Shown here: one piece after another, positions 15,956-24,521 of the stretch
How positions within the stretch are numbered: the first letter of the stretch is position 1
Layout: each line of letters begins with the position of its first letter
NCBI GenBank assembly: GCA_017517035.1
Contig: JAFXAN010000165.1
Span: forward strand, 1 to 48,594
Direction: 5' to 3'
DNA from: Clostridia bacterium
Lineage (GTDB): Bacteria > Bacillota > Clostridia > Oscillospirales > CAG-272
Length of the DNA: 48,594 bases
The notes under the pieces: generated by a model
What the model saw: only the letters and a program-made list of their open reading frames with translations
The model's database searches: none
What the model was told of the DNA's origin: nothing
Made by a program: the position numbers and the translations under genes

Positions 15956-17023
15956 ATGAAATTCAATATAGCATTACTTAAAGGTGACGGAATAGGTCCC
16001 GAGATCGTTGAAAGTGCTGTCAGAGTGCTTGAGGTCGTGGGCAAGAAGTTCGGTCATGAATTTGATTTTAAAGCATATGATATTGGCGGTGTCGCCATTG
16101 ATAAATACGGTAAGCCCCTTCCCGAGGAGACTGTCAGCGGATGTCTCGCAAGTGACAGCGTTCTTCTCGGCGCTGTGGGCGGCCCAAAGTGGGATACGCT
16201 CCCCGGTAACATCCGCCCCGAAAAGGCACTTCTCGGCATAAGAGAAGCAATGGGACTCTTTACAAATCTCCGTCCCGCAAAGCTCTATAGCGCACTTAAG
16301 GACGATTGCCCCCTTCGCTCCGATATCGTTGAGAACGGATTTGATATTATGATAGTCCGTGAGCTGACAGGCGGTATCTATTTCGGTGAGCGAGGCATGA
16401 GAGAGGGCAAATACGGTGAGGAAGCATATGACACGGAATGCTACAGTCGCATGGAGATCGAGAGGATCGCAAAGGTCGCCTTTGAGAGTGCAAGAAAAAG
16501 AAGAGGTAAGCTTATAAGCATAGATAAGGCAAATGTTCTTGAATCTTCAAGACTTTGGAGAAAGGTCGTCCATGAGATAGCAGAGCAGTATCCGGATGTT
16601 GAATGCACGGATATGCTTGTTGACAACGCCGCAATGCAGCTTGTTCGTAACCCTGCACAGTTTGATGTTATCGTAACATCAAATATGTTCGGTGACATCC
16701 TCTCCGACGAGGCGTCACAAATAACAGGCTCGATCGGTATGCTCCCCAGCGCATCTCTCGGTGAAACAAAGAGAGGACTTTATGAGCCTATCCACGGCTC
16801 TGCTCCCGATATTGCAGGAAAAGGGCTTGCAAACCCCATCGCAACCATCCTTTCCGCCGCTATGATGCTTCTCTATTCCTTCGGTCTTTCAGAGGAGCAT
16901 GACTGCATAGTAAATGCGGTGGATAAGGTGCTTGAGGAGGGCTTCAGAACTGCCGATATCGCACATGGCGCACCTGCTCTTTCAACTACCGAAATTACAG
17001 ACAAAATAATTGAAAGAATTTAA
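15956..17023 (+). CDS. leuB: 3-isopropylmalate dehydrogenase
   Basis: A 355-residue NAD-dependent oxidative decarboxylase forming 2-oxoisocaproate. Family marks are the N-terminal [11 protein letters not shown], the substrate-binding Arg residues in [29 protein letters not shown], the metal-binding Asp residues in [28 protein letters not shown] and the NAD-binding end [37 protein letters not shown] stands 8 bases before the ATG. The next gene begins 4 bases after the stop. Confidence 0.97.
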   Translation: MKFNIALLKGDGIGPEIVESAVRVLEVVGKKFGHEFDFKAYDIGGVAIDKYGKPLPEETVSGCLASDSVLLGAVGGPKWDTLPGNIRPEKALLGIREAMGLFTNLRPAKLYSALKDDCPLRSDIVENGFDIMIVRELTGGIYFGERGMREGKYGEEAYDTECYSRMEIERIAKVAFESARKRRGKLISIDKANVLESSRLWRKVVHEIAEQYPDVECTDMLVDNAAMQLVRNPAQFDVIVTSNMFGDILSDEASQITGSIGMLPSASLGETKRGLYEPIHGSAPDIAGKGLANPIATILSAAMMLLYSFGLSEEHDCIVNAVDKVLEEGFRTADIAHGAPALSTTEITDKIIERI

Positions 17024-17027
17024 AAAG

Positions 17028-18197
17028 ATGAAAAAAACAGAAAAACTCTATCTTGGTCTTTGCTCCTTTGCTGTTTTTCGTAAAATGCTGAAAAAGCCGC
17101 TCTTTGATAGCTTCATGGAATATGCAAAGGCAAAGGAAGATGACGAGAAGATAATAAAATATTCGGAATTTGTTTCTGAAATATATAAGGGAGGCTCATC
17201 TCTTCCGCAGCTTGTGAAAACCTTGGTTTTTGAGGACGAGAATGTCTATGTTCGTGCTGTTGGAAATATGGAAAAGATATCCCGTTCAATGCATATGGCA
17301 GTTGAAAATGAGCTGACCGTGCTTACCGAATTTGCGTCGCTCACTCCCGAGGATTTTCGGGATGATATTGATGACGGTCTGTTTCTTCCCGCCTTTGAGG
17401 TCGGAAATATTGATATTAAGACCGAATATGAGAACAGGCTCAGCAGCATAAGCAAATACGGCTACGGAATTTTCGCATCAAACGGTATGTTCTATGTTTC
17501 GGAGGATGGAGAAATTCTCCCAATTAAGAGTGCAGACCGCATAACTCTTGATAAATTTGTCGGATATAAGGAAGAAAGGCAAAAGGTGCTGGCAAACACC
17601 GAGGCATTTATTTCCGGCAAGCCCGGTGCAAATATTCTCCTTTACGGAGATGCGGGAACGGGCAAATCTTCAACCGTCAAAGCTGTTGCAAATCATTTCT
17701 TCGATGAGGGACTTCGCCTCGTTGAGGTCAGAAAAAATCAGCTTCTCCTGCTTCCGAAGATCATGGGACAGATAAGCGGAAATCCGCTGAAATTCATCAT
17801 CTTTATTGATGACCTGTCCTTTAACGGAGACGAGGATATCAGTATGCTCAAGGCCACTCTTGAGGGTTCGGCATCGGCAAAGGCGAAGAATGCGGTCATA
17901 TATGCCACAAGCAACCGCCGCCATATCGTAAAGGAAACATTTTCCGACAGAACAGGCGACGATGTACACAGAAACGATACCCTTCAGGAAAATCTTTCCC
18001 TTTCCGCTCGTTTCGGCCTCACGGTGCTCTTTGCCAAGCCCGAAAAGAAGCTCTATCTTGAGATCATCCATGAGCTTGCGGAGAGAAACGGAATTTCCGT
18101 TACCGAGGAGCTTGAGGTAAGGGCAGAGGAATTTGCCCTCAGACGAGGCTACAGAAGCGCAAGATGCGCAGAACAGTTTATCGAAAGCTTGATATAA
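17028..18197 (+). CDS. DUF815 AAA+ ATPase (COG2607-like)
   Basis: A 389-residue P-loop protein. After about 180 residues of helical N-terminal domain come Walker A GDAGTGKSS, Walker B in FIIFIDDLSF and the sensor region VIYATSNRRHIVKE, then a lid with SLSARFGLTVLFAKPEKKLYLEIIHELAERNGI. These are the marks of DUF815, a family of single-domain AAA+ proteins of unknown job. It lies between leuB (4 bases) and ilvA (19 bases), so it is co-transcribed with branched-chain genes; no known role connects them. The ATG at 17028 has no clear ribosome site. A TTG at 17010 overlapping the leuB end is the alternative, which suggests coupled translation. Confidence 0.88.
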   Translation: MKKTEKLYLGLCSFAVFRKMLKKPLFDSFMEYAKAKEDDEKIIKYSEFVSEIYKGGSSLPQLVKTLVFEDENVYVRAVGNMEKISRSMHMAVENELTVLTEFASLTPEDFRDDIDDGLFLPAFEVGNIDIKTEYENRLSSISKYGYGIFASNGMFYVSEDGEILPIKSADRITLDKFVGYKEERQKVLANTEAFISGKPGANILLYGDAGTGKSSTVKAVANHFFDEGLRLVEVRKNQLLLLPKIMGQISGNPLKFIIFIDDLSFNGDEDISMLKATLEGSASAKAKNAVIYATSNRRHIVKETFSDRTGDDVHRNDTLQENLSLSARFGLTVLFAKPEKKLYLEIIHELAERNGISVTEELEVRAEEFALRRGYRSARCAEQFIESLI

Positions 18198-18216
18198 GAT
18201 ATAAGGAGTATGTCAT

Positions 18217-19410
18217 ATGATGACACTTGATAATGTTTATAAGGCAGGGTACGCCCTCAAAAATGTGGTAAGAAAGACCGACGTTATCTATGCCCCGAAG
18301 CTTTGCCCCGAAGCTGAGCTTTATCTGAAAACAGAAAATCTTCAGATCACAGGCTCATTTAAGGTGAGAGGCGCATATTATAAGATGTCAAAGCTTACAG
18401 ATGAGGAAAAGGCAAGAGGCGTTATCGCCTGCTCTGCGGGAAATCATGCCCAGGGAGTTGCTCTTGCGGCGCAGAAAAACGGCATTAAGGCTGTTATCTG
18501 CCTGCCCGACGGCGCACCGATCTCAAAGGTTGAGGCAACAAAGAGCTATGGTGCCCAGGTCTGCCTTGTTGAAGGAGTTTATGACGACGCATATAATAAG
18601 GCACTTCAGCTTCGTGACGAGATGGGTTATACCTTCATCCACCCGTTCAATGATGAGGATGTTATCGCAGGTCAGGGCACTATCGCCCTTGAAATTGCGG
18701 AGCAGATCCCCAATCTTGATGCCGTCATCGTCCCCATCGGCGGCGGCGGACTTATCTCGGGCGTGGCTTATACCATGAAAATGCTCAATCCGAATATAAA
18801 GGTCTATGGTGTTCAGGCAGCAGGCGCACCGTCCATGGCAAGATCGGTGAAGGACGGAAAGATAGAGACGCTGGAAAGCGTTTCCACCATTGCAGACGGT
18901 ATTGCTGTAAAATGCCCCGGTGACCTTACATATGAGCTTTGCAAAAAATATGTTGACGAGATAGTGACGGTTACGGATGATGAAATATCTGCGGCAATTC
19001 TCGCTCTTATGGAGAAGCACAAGCTGGTAACAGAGGGCGCAGGAGCGGTTGCGGTTGCGGCTGCAATGTTCGGAAAGGTCGATATTGCAGGCAAGAAGAC
19101 TGTTTGTGTGCTTTCGGGCGGTAATATTGATGTTACAATTCTCTCAAGAGTTATCAAGAGAGGTCTTCTCATGTCGGGCAGAAGCGCACAGCTTATGATC
19201 GAGCTTGTGGATAAACCCGGACAGCTTAAAAATGTTTCAAGGATCATTGCCGACCTTGGCGGAAATGTTACATCGGTTCATCATGAAAGAGCAAATGAAG
19301 GCTCTGATGTCAACGGTTGCTATTTGCGTATCATTCTCGAAACAAGAAACTTTGAGCATATCGAACAGATAAAGAAGGCTCTCACCGATTTCGGCTTTAA
19401 GCTGATATAA
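18217..19410 (+). CDS. ilvA: Threonine ammonia-lyase with C-terminal ACT domain
   Basis: A 397-residue PLP enzyme that converts threonine to 2-oxobutyrate, the entry to isoleucine. The PLP lysine is in TGSFKVRGAYYKM, the phosphate-cup glycines in PIGGGGLISGVAYTM, and the active-site loop in ACSAGNHAQGVALAA. An ACT domain (about residues 322-397, LVDKPGQLKNVSRIIADLGGNVTSVHHER) gives the short 400-residue form shared by catabolic TdcB-like and biosynthetic enzymes; the operon context makes the biosynthetic role likely. AAGGAG is 8 bases before ATG 18217. A MITE-like element follows the stop. Confidence 0.95.
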   Translation: MMTLDNVYKAGYALKNVVRKTDVIYAPKLCPEAELYLKTENLQITGSFKVRGAYYKMSKLTDEEKARGVIACSAGNHAQGVALAAQKNGIKAVICLPDGAPISKVEATKSYGAQVCLVEGVYDDAYNKALQLRDEMGYTFIHPFNDEDVIAGQGTIALEIAEQIPNLDAVIVPIGGGGLISGVAYTMKMLNPNIKVYGVQAAGAPSMARSVKDGKIETLESVSTIADGIAVKCPGDLTYELCKKYVDEIVTVTDDEISAAILALMEKHKLVTEGAGAVAVAAAMFGKVDIAGKKTVCVLSGGNIDVTILSRVIKRGLLMSGRSAQLMIELVDKPGQLKNVSRIIADLGGNVTSVHHERANEGSDVNGCYLRIILETRNFEHIEQIKKALTDFGFKLI

Positions 19411-19417
19411 GGAGATA

Positions 19418-19590
19418 TAAACAGGAATTTAGCGAACGGTTAACGAGGACATTTTTTTGTAGGGGACGGCGACCACGACGTCCCTAAAAAGACATGAAAT
19501 AACCGTGAATTTTAAATGAAAAATGGGACGTCGAGGTCGCCGTCCCCTACAGATTTGCGTTTTATCGACGCACCGACAAATTACTTTTTA
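19418..19590 (+). mobile_element. MITE-like palindromic element, copy 1
   Basis: About 173 bp. The left end AAACAGGAATTTAGCGAAC and right end CGACAAATTACTTTTTA are degenerate inverted repeats. Inside are 26-bp arms 19459-19484 and 19525-19550 (GTAGGGGACGGCGACC... and complement, one mismatch) around a 40-base spacer. No open frame. It separates ilvA from ridA. Copies 2-4 lie at 27884, 35513 and 46903. Confidence 0.85.
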
Positions 19591-19626
19591 CCAATTACAA
19601 ATAAAGAGAAAACAGGAGAAACAAAG

Positions 19627-20001
19627 ATGGCAAAGATAATAGCAACAGAAAAAGCACCGAGCGCTATCGGACCTTATTCACAGGCGATAGTTACCGGAAA
19701 CATGGTATTCACCTCGGGACAAATAGCAATTGACCCGGCTGTAGGCGACATTGTGGCAAAGGACATTGCTTCTCAGACCGAGCAAGTTATGAAAAACCTT
19801 ACTGCAGTTCTTAGCGCAGCGGGAACGAGCATGGAAAAGGCGATAAAAACGACCTGTTTCCTCGCTGACATTGCAGATTTTGCGGCATTCAACGAAGTTT
19901 ACGGCAAATATTTCACCTCAAAGCCCGCTCGCAGCTGTGTTGCGGCAAAGGCACTCCCCAAGGGCGCACTTGTTGAGGTGGAGGTCATCGCAGAAATATA
20001 A
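19627..20001 (+). CDS. ridA: RidA family 2-iminobutanoate/2-iminopropanoate deaminase
   Basis: A 124-residue trimeric enzyme that hydrolyses the reactive enamine/imine products of PLP dehydratases such as IlvA. Signatures are APSAIGPYSQAI, TSGQIAIDP and the catalytic Arg in KPARSCVAAKALPKGALVEVEVIA. It follows ilvA, its functional partner, with only a MITE-like insertion between them, so the pair was probably one transcription unit. AGGAGA precedes ATG 19627 by 8 bases; the frame open further upstream runs through the repeat and is not real. An overlapping terminator/promoter lies just after the stop. Confidence 0.95.
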   Translation: MAKIIATEKAPSAIGPYSQAIVTGNMVFTSGQIAIDPAVGDIVAKDIASQTEQVMKNLTAVLSAAGTSMEKAIKTTCFLADIADFAAFNEVYGKYFTSKPARSCVAAKALPKGALVEVEVIAEI

Positions 20002-20014
20002 TAAAATATCCTCA

Positions 20015-20045
20015 AAAAGCAGCAGATTGACATCCTGCTGCTTTT
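20015..20045 (+). terminator. Terminator of the ilvD-ridA unit
   Basis: An 11-bp stem AAAAGCAGCAG/CTGCTGCTTTT. The loop holds the -35 element of the next promoter, so the 3' end of ridA and the start signal of the following gene are superimposed. Confidence 0.75.
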
Positions 20046-20055
20046 GTGTTATAAT
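20027..20055 (+). promoter_or_regulatory. Promoter of the WG-repeat lipoprotein
   Basis: Perfect TTGACA (20027-20032), 17 bases, TATAAT (20050-20055), 22 bases before the gene start. Confidence 0.88.
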
Positions 20056-20077
20056 GAAAACAGGAGGTGGACTTTTT

Positions 20078-21400
20078 ATGAAGAAAAGACTTATAATTAT
20101 TTGTTTGCTGATCGTTTTGACCGTCTTGTCCGCCTGCGGAAAGGCAGAGAGCGATGAGAAAATAGAAATATTCGATGATTACGCCTATTTCAAAATGGGG
20201 CTTGTTCCTGCAAAAAGAAACGGCAAATGGGGATTTATCAATAAGAAAATGGATTTTGTAATTGAACCGCAGTTCGATCATGTGGGATGCTTTACCCCCG
20301 ACGGAGTTGCCCGTGTTGGAATAAAGAAGGGTATAAAGGATTGTGTTTACGGTTATATAGATACAAGCGGCAATTTTATCGTAGAACCTGTTTTTCCGTC
20401 TGCGGAGGATTTTAAGGACGGATGTGCCAAGGTTTATAAGCGTATGGAGCTGAAACCTTATTATATCAATACAAAGGGCGAGAAATGCGTGCGTATTATC
20501 AATAACCACAAGGATGAGCCTGAAAAACTGGTAGCTTACCACACAGAAAACGGAAGCGGATATGTTAATCGTGAAAACGATGTCATTATTGGTACTACAT
20601 ATGAGGATACCAGACCTTTTACCGAAGGTCTGGGAGCGGTTCGCAAGGAAGGAAAATGGGGATTTATAAATTTTGATGAGGAATTTATTATCGAGCCTTC
20701 ATTTGATGATGTATGGCACTTCTCCGAGGGGCTTGCGGCAGTTAAAATTGATAATAAATGGGGTTTTATTAACAAAGAGGGCGATCTTGTTATAGAGCCT
20801 GCCTATGACATAGTCAGAGAATTTACCGAGGGCTTTGCGACAGTAATGCTTGATAAGAAGTGGGGTTATATAGACAAAAGCGGAGAGTGGTATGTTGAGC
20901 CGTTATTTGACGAGGCAAAGCCTTTTTATGATGGCATAGCCTGTGTTCGTTCGGGAAAAAAATGGGGATACATAGACACAAAAGGAATGTTTTTGCGTAT
21001 GCCTGAATTTGACTCTGCTGAGAGCTTTGATGCTTCAGGACTTGCCGTTGTGGGAAAAGACGGCAAATACGGCTATATCAATAAAGAGGGTGAAATTGTT
21101 ATTGACCTGCAATATTCGATAGTATCTCATTTCGGTGAAGGCGATTATGCGAAGGTCAGCTATGATTATTTTGAATATGGCTATAACAATCCATATATGT
21201 ATGATTTTTATCTTATAGATAAAGAAGGTAATAAGCTGATGGAAAAGGCATATGACGAATACTGCTTTTTCAGCGACGGATATATTTTGTGTCATGTGGC
21301 GGACTGCAGCGAATTTGTGCTTATTGCCCCCGACGGAAAGATTGTAGCCACCGAAAAGGATTTTGAAGATATTTACCAAATGAATATACACTATTATTAA
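20078..21400 (+). CDS. WG (KWG) repeat lipoprotein
   Basis: A 440-residue exported lipoprotein. The signal peptide ends in the lipobox LSAC (Cys about residue 20). The rest is about ten tandem WG-type repeats of the form GKWGFINKEGDLVIEPAYD...F.EGLA.V; the first, fifth, sixth, seventh and eighth carry the full KWG(F/Y)I core and the others are degenerate. WG repeats form beta-structures of unclear function, often on bacterial surfaces, and may bind ligands or partner proteins. AGGAGGTGG stands about 8 bases before ATG 20078; the longer open frame to the left overlaps ridA and is rejected. A monocistronic unit with its own promoter and terminator. Confidence 0.92.
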   Translation: MKKRLIIICLLIVLTVLSACGKAESDEKIEIFDDYAYFKMGLVPAKRNGKWGFINKKMDFVIEPQFDHVGCFTPDGVARVGIKKGIKDCVYGYIDTSGNFIVEPVFPSAEDFKDGCAKVYKRMELKPYYINTKGEKCVRIINNHKDEPEKLVAYHTENGSGYVNRENDVIIGTTYEDTRPFTEGLGAVRKEGKWGFINFDEEFIIEPSFDDVWHFSEGLAAVKIDNKWGFINKEGDLVIEPAYDIVREFTEGFATVMLDKKWGYIDKSGEWYVEPLFDEAKPFYDGIACVRSGKKWGYIDTKGMFLRMPEFDSAESFDASGLAVVGKDGKYGYINKEGEIVIDLQYSIVSHFGEGDYAKVSYDYFEYGYNNPYMYDFYLIDKEGNKLMEKAYDEYCFFSDGYILCHVADCSEFVLIAPDGKIVATEKDFEDIYQMNIHYY

Positions 21401-21425
21401 AAATTACATTTGTTAAAATCGAAAA

Positions 21426-21454
21426 AGGTGCTGTCTCACGGTGAGACAGCACCT
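21426..21454. terminator. Bidirectional terminator between convergent genes
   Basis: AGGTGCTGTCTC...GAGACAGCACCT, 12-14 bp. CTTTTTT (21460-21466) follows on the plus strand and CTTTTTC on the minus strand, serving both the WG lipoprotein and the HAD gene. Confidence 0.85.
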
Positions 21455-21481
21455 AAAATCTTTTTTGTTAAATTTTTCAAA

Positions 21482-22126
21482 TTATATAAGCTCCGTGAAG
21501 GAGGTTATATATTTATCCGCAGTTTCTCTGATCTTCTCCTTATATTCATCGGAGGAAGCATCATAAACTCCGCAGGTATAAAGACCTGCAAGCTTTCCGT
21601 TTTCAAGGGCGATAACATTATCGTCATAAAAAGCGGTCTCCCCGATTTCTATTCCCTCTCGCTGGCAGAGCTTTTTATATATTTCGGGATTCGACTTTGA
21701 AAGTCCAAGATCGTCGCAGGAATATGTTCTCTCAAACATCTGAAAAATTCCGTAACGCTCAAGGCACGGATCAAGCAGAAGATGTGGACTTGCTGTAAGC
21801 ACAAAAAGCTTACAGCCTTTTTTATTAAGAGCCTTTATATATTCCAAAACGCCATCTTTTGCCTCGATAATATCACGGTATTTCGGGTAAGCGATCTCAT
21901 GCATTCTTTCGATTATGCTCTCCTCGCTCCCCTTAACTCCAAGGGCAATGAAATATTTTGCAATACCTCTATCGCCAAGAGGAGTGATCTGCTTGATGAT
22001 ATCCTCAGGATATGGTACTTTCGCATCATCTACAATGCTAAGCATAGTCCTTGCCCAATGTCCCATAGAATTGGCAATGGTTCCGTCAAGATCGAATATG
22101 TGATTTTTGAAATCTGAAATATTCAT
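21482..22126 (-). CDS. HAD-superfamily phosphatase
   Basis: A 214-residue hydrolase of the phosphoglycolate-phosphatase/beta-phosphoglucomutase-like subfamily. Motif I is FDLDGTIANS (nucleophile Asp and acid Asp, residues 11-13). Motif II is VLTASPH, motif III the Lys in LSKSNPEIYKK, and motif IV FYDDNVIALENGKLAG. A helical cap lies between residues 18 and 85. The substrate cannot be read from sequence. GAGGAT precedes the ATG. It is divergent from the next gene on the plus strand. Confidence 0.88.
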   Translation of the reverse strand: MNISDFKNHIFDLDGTIANSMGHWARTMLSIVDDAKVPYPEDIIKQITPLGDRGIAKYFIALGVKGSEESIIERMHEIAYPKYRDIIEAKDGVLEYIKALNKKGCKLFVLTASPHLLLDPCLERYGIFQMFERTYSCDDLGLSKSNPEIYKKLCQREGIEIGETAFYDDNVIALENGKLAGLYTCGVYDASSDEYKEKIRETADKYITSFTELI

Positions 22127-22140
22127 TTTATCCTCTTTTT

Positions 22141-22169
22141 TTGTCGAATTTTGTTTTTTGGAATATACT
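22141..22169 (+). promoter_or_regulatory. Promoter of the unknown helical protein
   Basis: TTGTCG (22141-22146), 17 bases, TATACT (22164-22169), about 20 bases before the gene start. Confidence 0.6.
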
Positions 22170-22188
22170 TTAACCAGGAGGTGTTTTT

Positions 22189-22758
22189 ATGAGATATGAT
22201 CCCTGCCATGCTTCAAAGGATTTTTTGAGAGAAGCAGGGCTTTTGATAGATTCGCTTATTTATTCCGAAACAAGAGCGCATGAAAACAAAGGATATCCTT
22301 CTGCTTTTTCCGCTTTTCTCGCGCAGCTCCTGCCGATTCTTAAGGCAGGTGCGGAAATGAGCGAATGTTTTCTTTTTCTTTCGTCCTATGAGCCACTCAT
22401 TGCCATTGCCGAAAAAACAATAACAGAGCTTGAAGGATGGGAAAGCAGGTTCAAGAAAGCAAAAGAGCAGCATGATATCCACGATGCCAATGAAAACGAA
22501 GCGGAGCTTTTTGCGAGAAGCTCGAAAAGCATCATGGAAAGGCTTCTTGACGATCTTGCTTCCACCGAGATCAGCGAAAGGCTCTGCTGCGATTATCTAA
22601 GATATATGATCTGCCTTCTTGAAAGCATGATAAGGCTCTGCGGATGCGCTTTGGTTTATGAAAAATGCGATGACATTCTTTTGCTGATTAGAAATACCGA
22701 GGCAAGCTGTCGAGCGCTTGTACATTCGATGAAATCGCTTCTTTCCCTTATAAAATAA
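22189..22758 (+). CDS. Hypothetical all-helical protein
   Basis: A 189-residue soluble protein that I do not recognise. It is predicted to be almost entirely helical, with amphipathic segments, eight Cys and no signal peptide or membrane span. Polar residues cluster in the middle (residues 80-105, KEQHDIHDANENEAE). CAGGAGGTG seven bases before the ATG and a promoter support it as a real gene. It converges on the znu operon, ending 6 bases from the pyridoxal kinase stop, with no terminator visible between them. Confidence 0.75.
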   Translation: MRYDPCHASKDFLREAGLLIDSLIYSETRAHENKGYPSAFSAFLAQLLPILKAGAEMSECFLFLSSYEPLIAIAEKTITELEGWESRFKKAKEQHDIHDANENEAELFARSSKSIMERLLDDLASTEISERLCCDYLRYMICLLESMIRLCGCALVYEKCDDILLLIRNTEASCRALVHSMKSLLSLIK

Positions 22759-22764
22759 GGCTTT

Positions 22765-23682
22765 TTACATCAGCTTACCAAGGCAAGGCTCGATTATGAG
22801 TCCGTCTCTTATGGGTGTTGCATATCCTTCGGAAAAAGCGATGGCATATGCTGTGAAATCGCAGGCGTAATCAATCGCTGCATCAAAATCCTCGCCCGAG
22901 AGCAGCTTTCCAAGAAGCACCGAGGCGAAAACATCACCCGTTCCGGGATATGAACGGGACATAAGGGCTGTGCTGTGGAAATACGGCATGGCCTTTTCCG
23001 TGTCCGAGGCTGCTGTCAGCACCGTTTTGCTATTGTTGTCAGTGCAAGTGATTCCGCTTACCACCGTTTTTTTGCAGCCGAACTCCGAATATAGCTTTTT
23101 CAGCAGATTTTCTCCAAAATCCTTGCCTTCCTTTTCCGTGAGATCATGGCTTGGATATTTTTCTCCCGTCAGAAAGCAAGCCTCGGTGAGATTCGGGGTT
23201 ATAAGATCCGCTCCATAGCAAAGACGGCTCATGCCCTTCATCAGCGCACTGTCATATGTTGAATAAAGCTCTCCGTCATCCCCCATAACAGGATCTATGG
23301 CAACAAAAGCAGCTTTTCCGTCATTTTTTACGGAAAAATCACGAATAAAACCCGTCAGCATCTCGATCTGCTCTGAGCTACCGAGAAAACCGCTGTAAAT
23401 TGCATCAAAATCTGTACCGATGCTTCTCCAATGCTTTGCGATCTCGCCCATATGATGGGTAAGATCGGTGAAAAACATATCGCAAAAGCCCCCGGTGTGG
23501 GTTGAAAGAAGTGCTGTGGGCAAAGGCACGCACTGATGCCCCATTGCGGAAAGCACGGGAATTATCACCGTCAGCGCACATCTGCCAAGGCAGGAAATAT
23601 CATGGATCGCAGCGATCCTCTTTATAGGCTTTTTCAAATCCCCCAAAAGCCCGAAGGAGGGATGATCACTATATCTGTCCAT
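22765..23682 (-). CDS. Pyridoxal/pyridoxamine kinase
   Basis: A 305-residue ribokinase-superfamily enzyme that phosphorylates B6 vitamers. It has the N-terminal RIAAIHDISCLGRCALT, the metal/ATP motif DPVMGDDGELYSTYD, NLTEACFLTG and the anion-hole/catalytic Asp in SYPGTGDVFASVLLG. ATG 23682 is set by GGGAGGT 7-8 bases upstream; a 53-residue in-frame extension overlaps znuB and has no homology. It lies 5 bases after znuB and so belongs to the Zur-controlled operon. Kinases of this family can use Zn-ATP, which may explain the linkage, but that is inference. Confidence 0.9.
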   Translation of the reverse strand: MDRYSDHPSFGLLGDLKKPIKRIAAIHDISCLGRCALTVIIPVLSAMGHQCVPLPTALLSTHTGGFCDMFFTDLTHHMGEIAKHWRSIGTDFDAIYSGFLGSSEQIEMLTGFIRDFSVKNDGKAAFVAIDPVMGDDGELYSTYDSALMKGMSRLCYGADLITPNLTEACFLTGEKYPSHDLTEKEGKDFGENLLKKLYSEFGCKKTVVSGITCTDNNSKTVLTAASDTEKAMPYFHSTALMSRSYPGTGDVFASVLLGKLLSGEDFDAAIDYACDFTAYAIAFSEGYATPIRDGLIIEPCLGKLM

Positions 23683-23687
23683 TATTA

Positions 23688-24521
23688 TTACCTCCCATAT
23701 CTTATAATCCCGCCTGCGAGGGAACAAAGAAGAAATGAAATTGCGTTGAATGCAACGATTGCCGCACCCGTGGGAAGGGCCCAGAGGCAGGAAGCGCAGA
23801 TCCCGAGAGAAGCCGAGATGACTGCAAGCAGAGCGGCACAAATAGAGACCGCCTTGAAGCTGCGGAAAACACGCATTGCGCCAAGTGCCGGGAAAATGAT
23901 GAGGGCAGAAATGAGCATTGCACCGATAACTCTCATGCCGATGGCGATGGTGATGGCGGTGATAATTGCCGTCACGGTCTTATAAAGCTCGGTGCGTAGT
24001 CCCGCAGCCTTTGCAAAATCCTCATCAAATGTGAATGCGAAGATGCGGTTATAAAAGAAAACATAAAATATAAGAACAAAAACCGAAAGAGCGATGGCAA
24101 GATAAATATCGCTTTCCTCCATTGCGGTAAGCGAGCCGAACATATAGGAATTAACATCAGAATTCATGCCGGTAGTCAGTGAAATGGCGATAACTCCGAT
24201 GGCGACCGATGCGCTTGATATCATCGCAATGGCGGCATCTCCTCCGATTTTGCTGTTTTCGCTTATCCGAAGCAGTAATATTGCCGAGATCACCACAATC
24301 GGAAGTGAAAATGCAAGAGGCGATGCCCCAAGCACTGCCGAAATTGCAAGTGCGCCAAAAGCAACATGGGAAAGTCCGTCACCGATCATCGAACAGCGGC
24401 GAAGCACCAGCGTCACGCCGAGAAGCGATGCACAAAGGGACACAAGAACGCCCACAATAAAGGCGAAAATGACGAATTTATAAGAAAAATAAACTCCGAG
24501 AGATGCGAAAATATTATTCAA
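23688..24521 (-). CDS. znuB: Zinc ABC transporter permease
   Basis: A 277-residue membrane protein of the ABC-3 family, with about seven to eight helices and the conserved LVLRRCSMIGDGLSHVAFGALAISAVLG plus GMRVIGAMLISALIIFPALGAMRVFRSF. I place the start at TTG 24521, overlapping the znuC stop by 8 bases, because GGGAGGTGA stands right before it. An ATG at 24563 would give 14 extra residues but overlap znuC by 50 bases with no ribosome site. Works with ZnuC and ZnuA to import zinc. Confidence 0.9.
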   Translation of the reverse strand: MNNIFASLGVYFSYKFVIFAFIVGVLVSLCASLLGVTLVLRRCSMIGDGLSHVAFGALAISAVLGASPLAFSLPIVVISAILLLRISENSKIGGDAAIAMISSASVAIGVIAISLTTGMNSDVNSYMFGSLTAMEESDIYLAIALSVFVLIFYVFFYNRIFAFTFDEDFAKAAGLRTELYKTVTAIITAITIAIGMRVIGAMLISALIIFPALGAMRVFRSFKAVSICAALLAVISASLGICASCLWALPTGAAIVAFNAISFLLCSLAGGIIRYGR

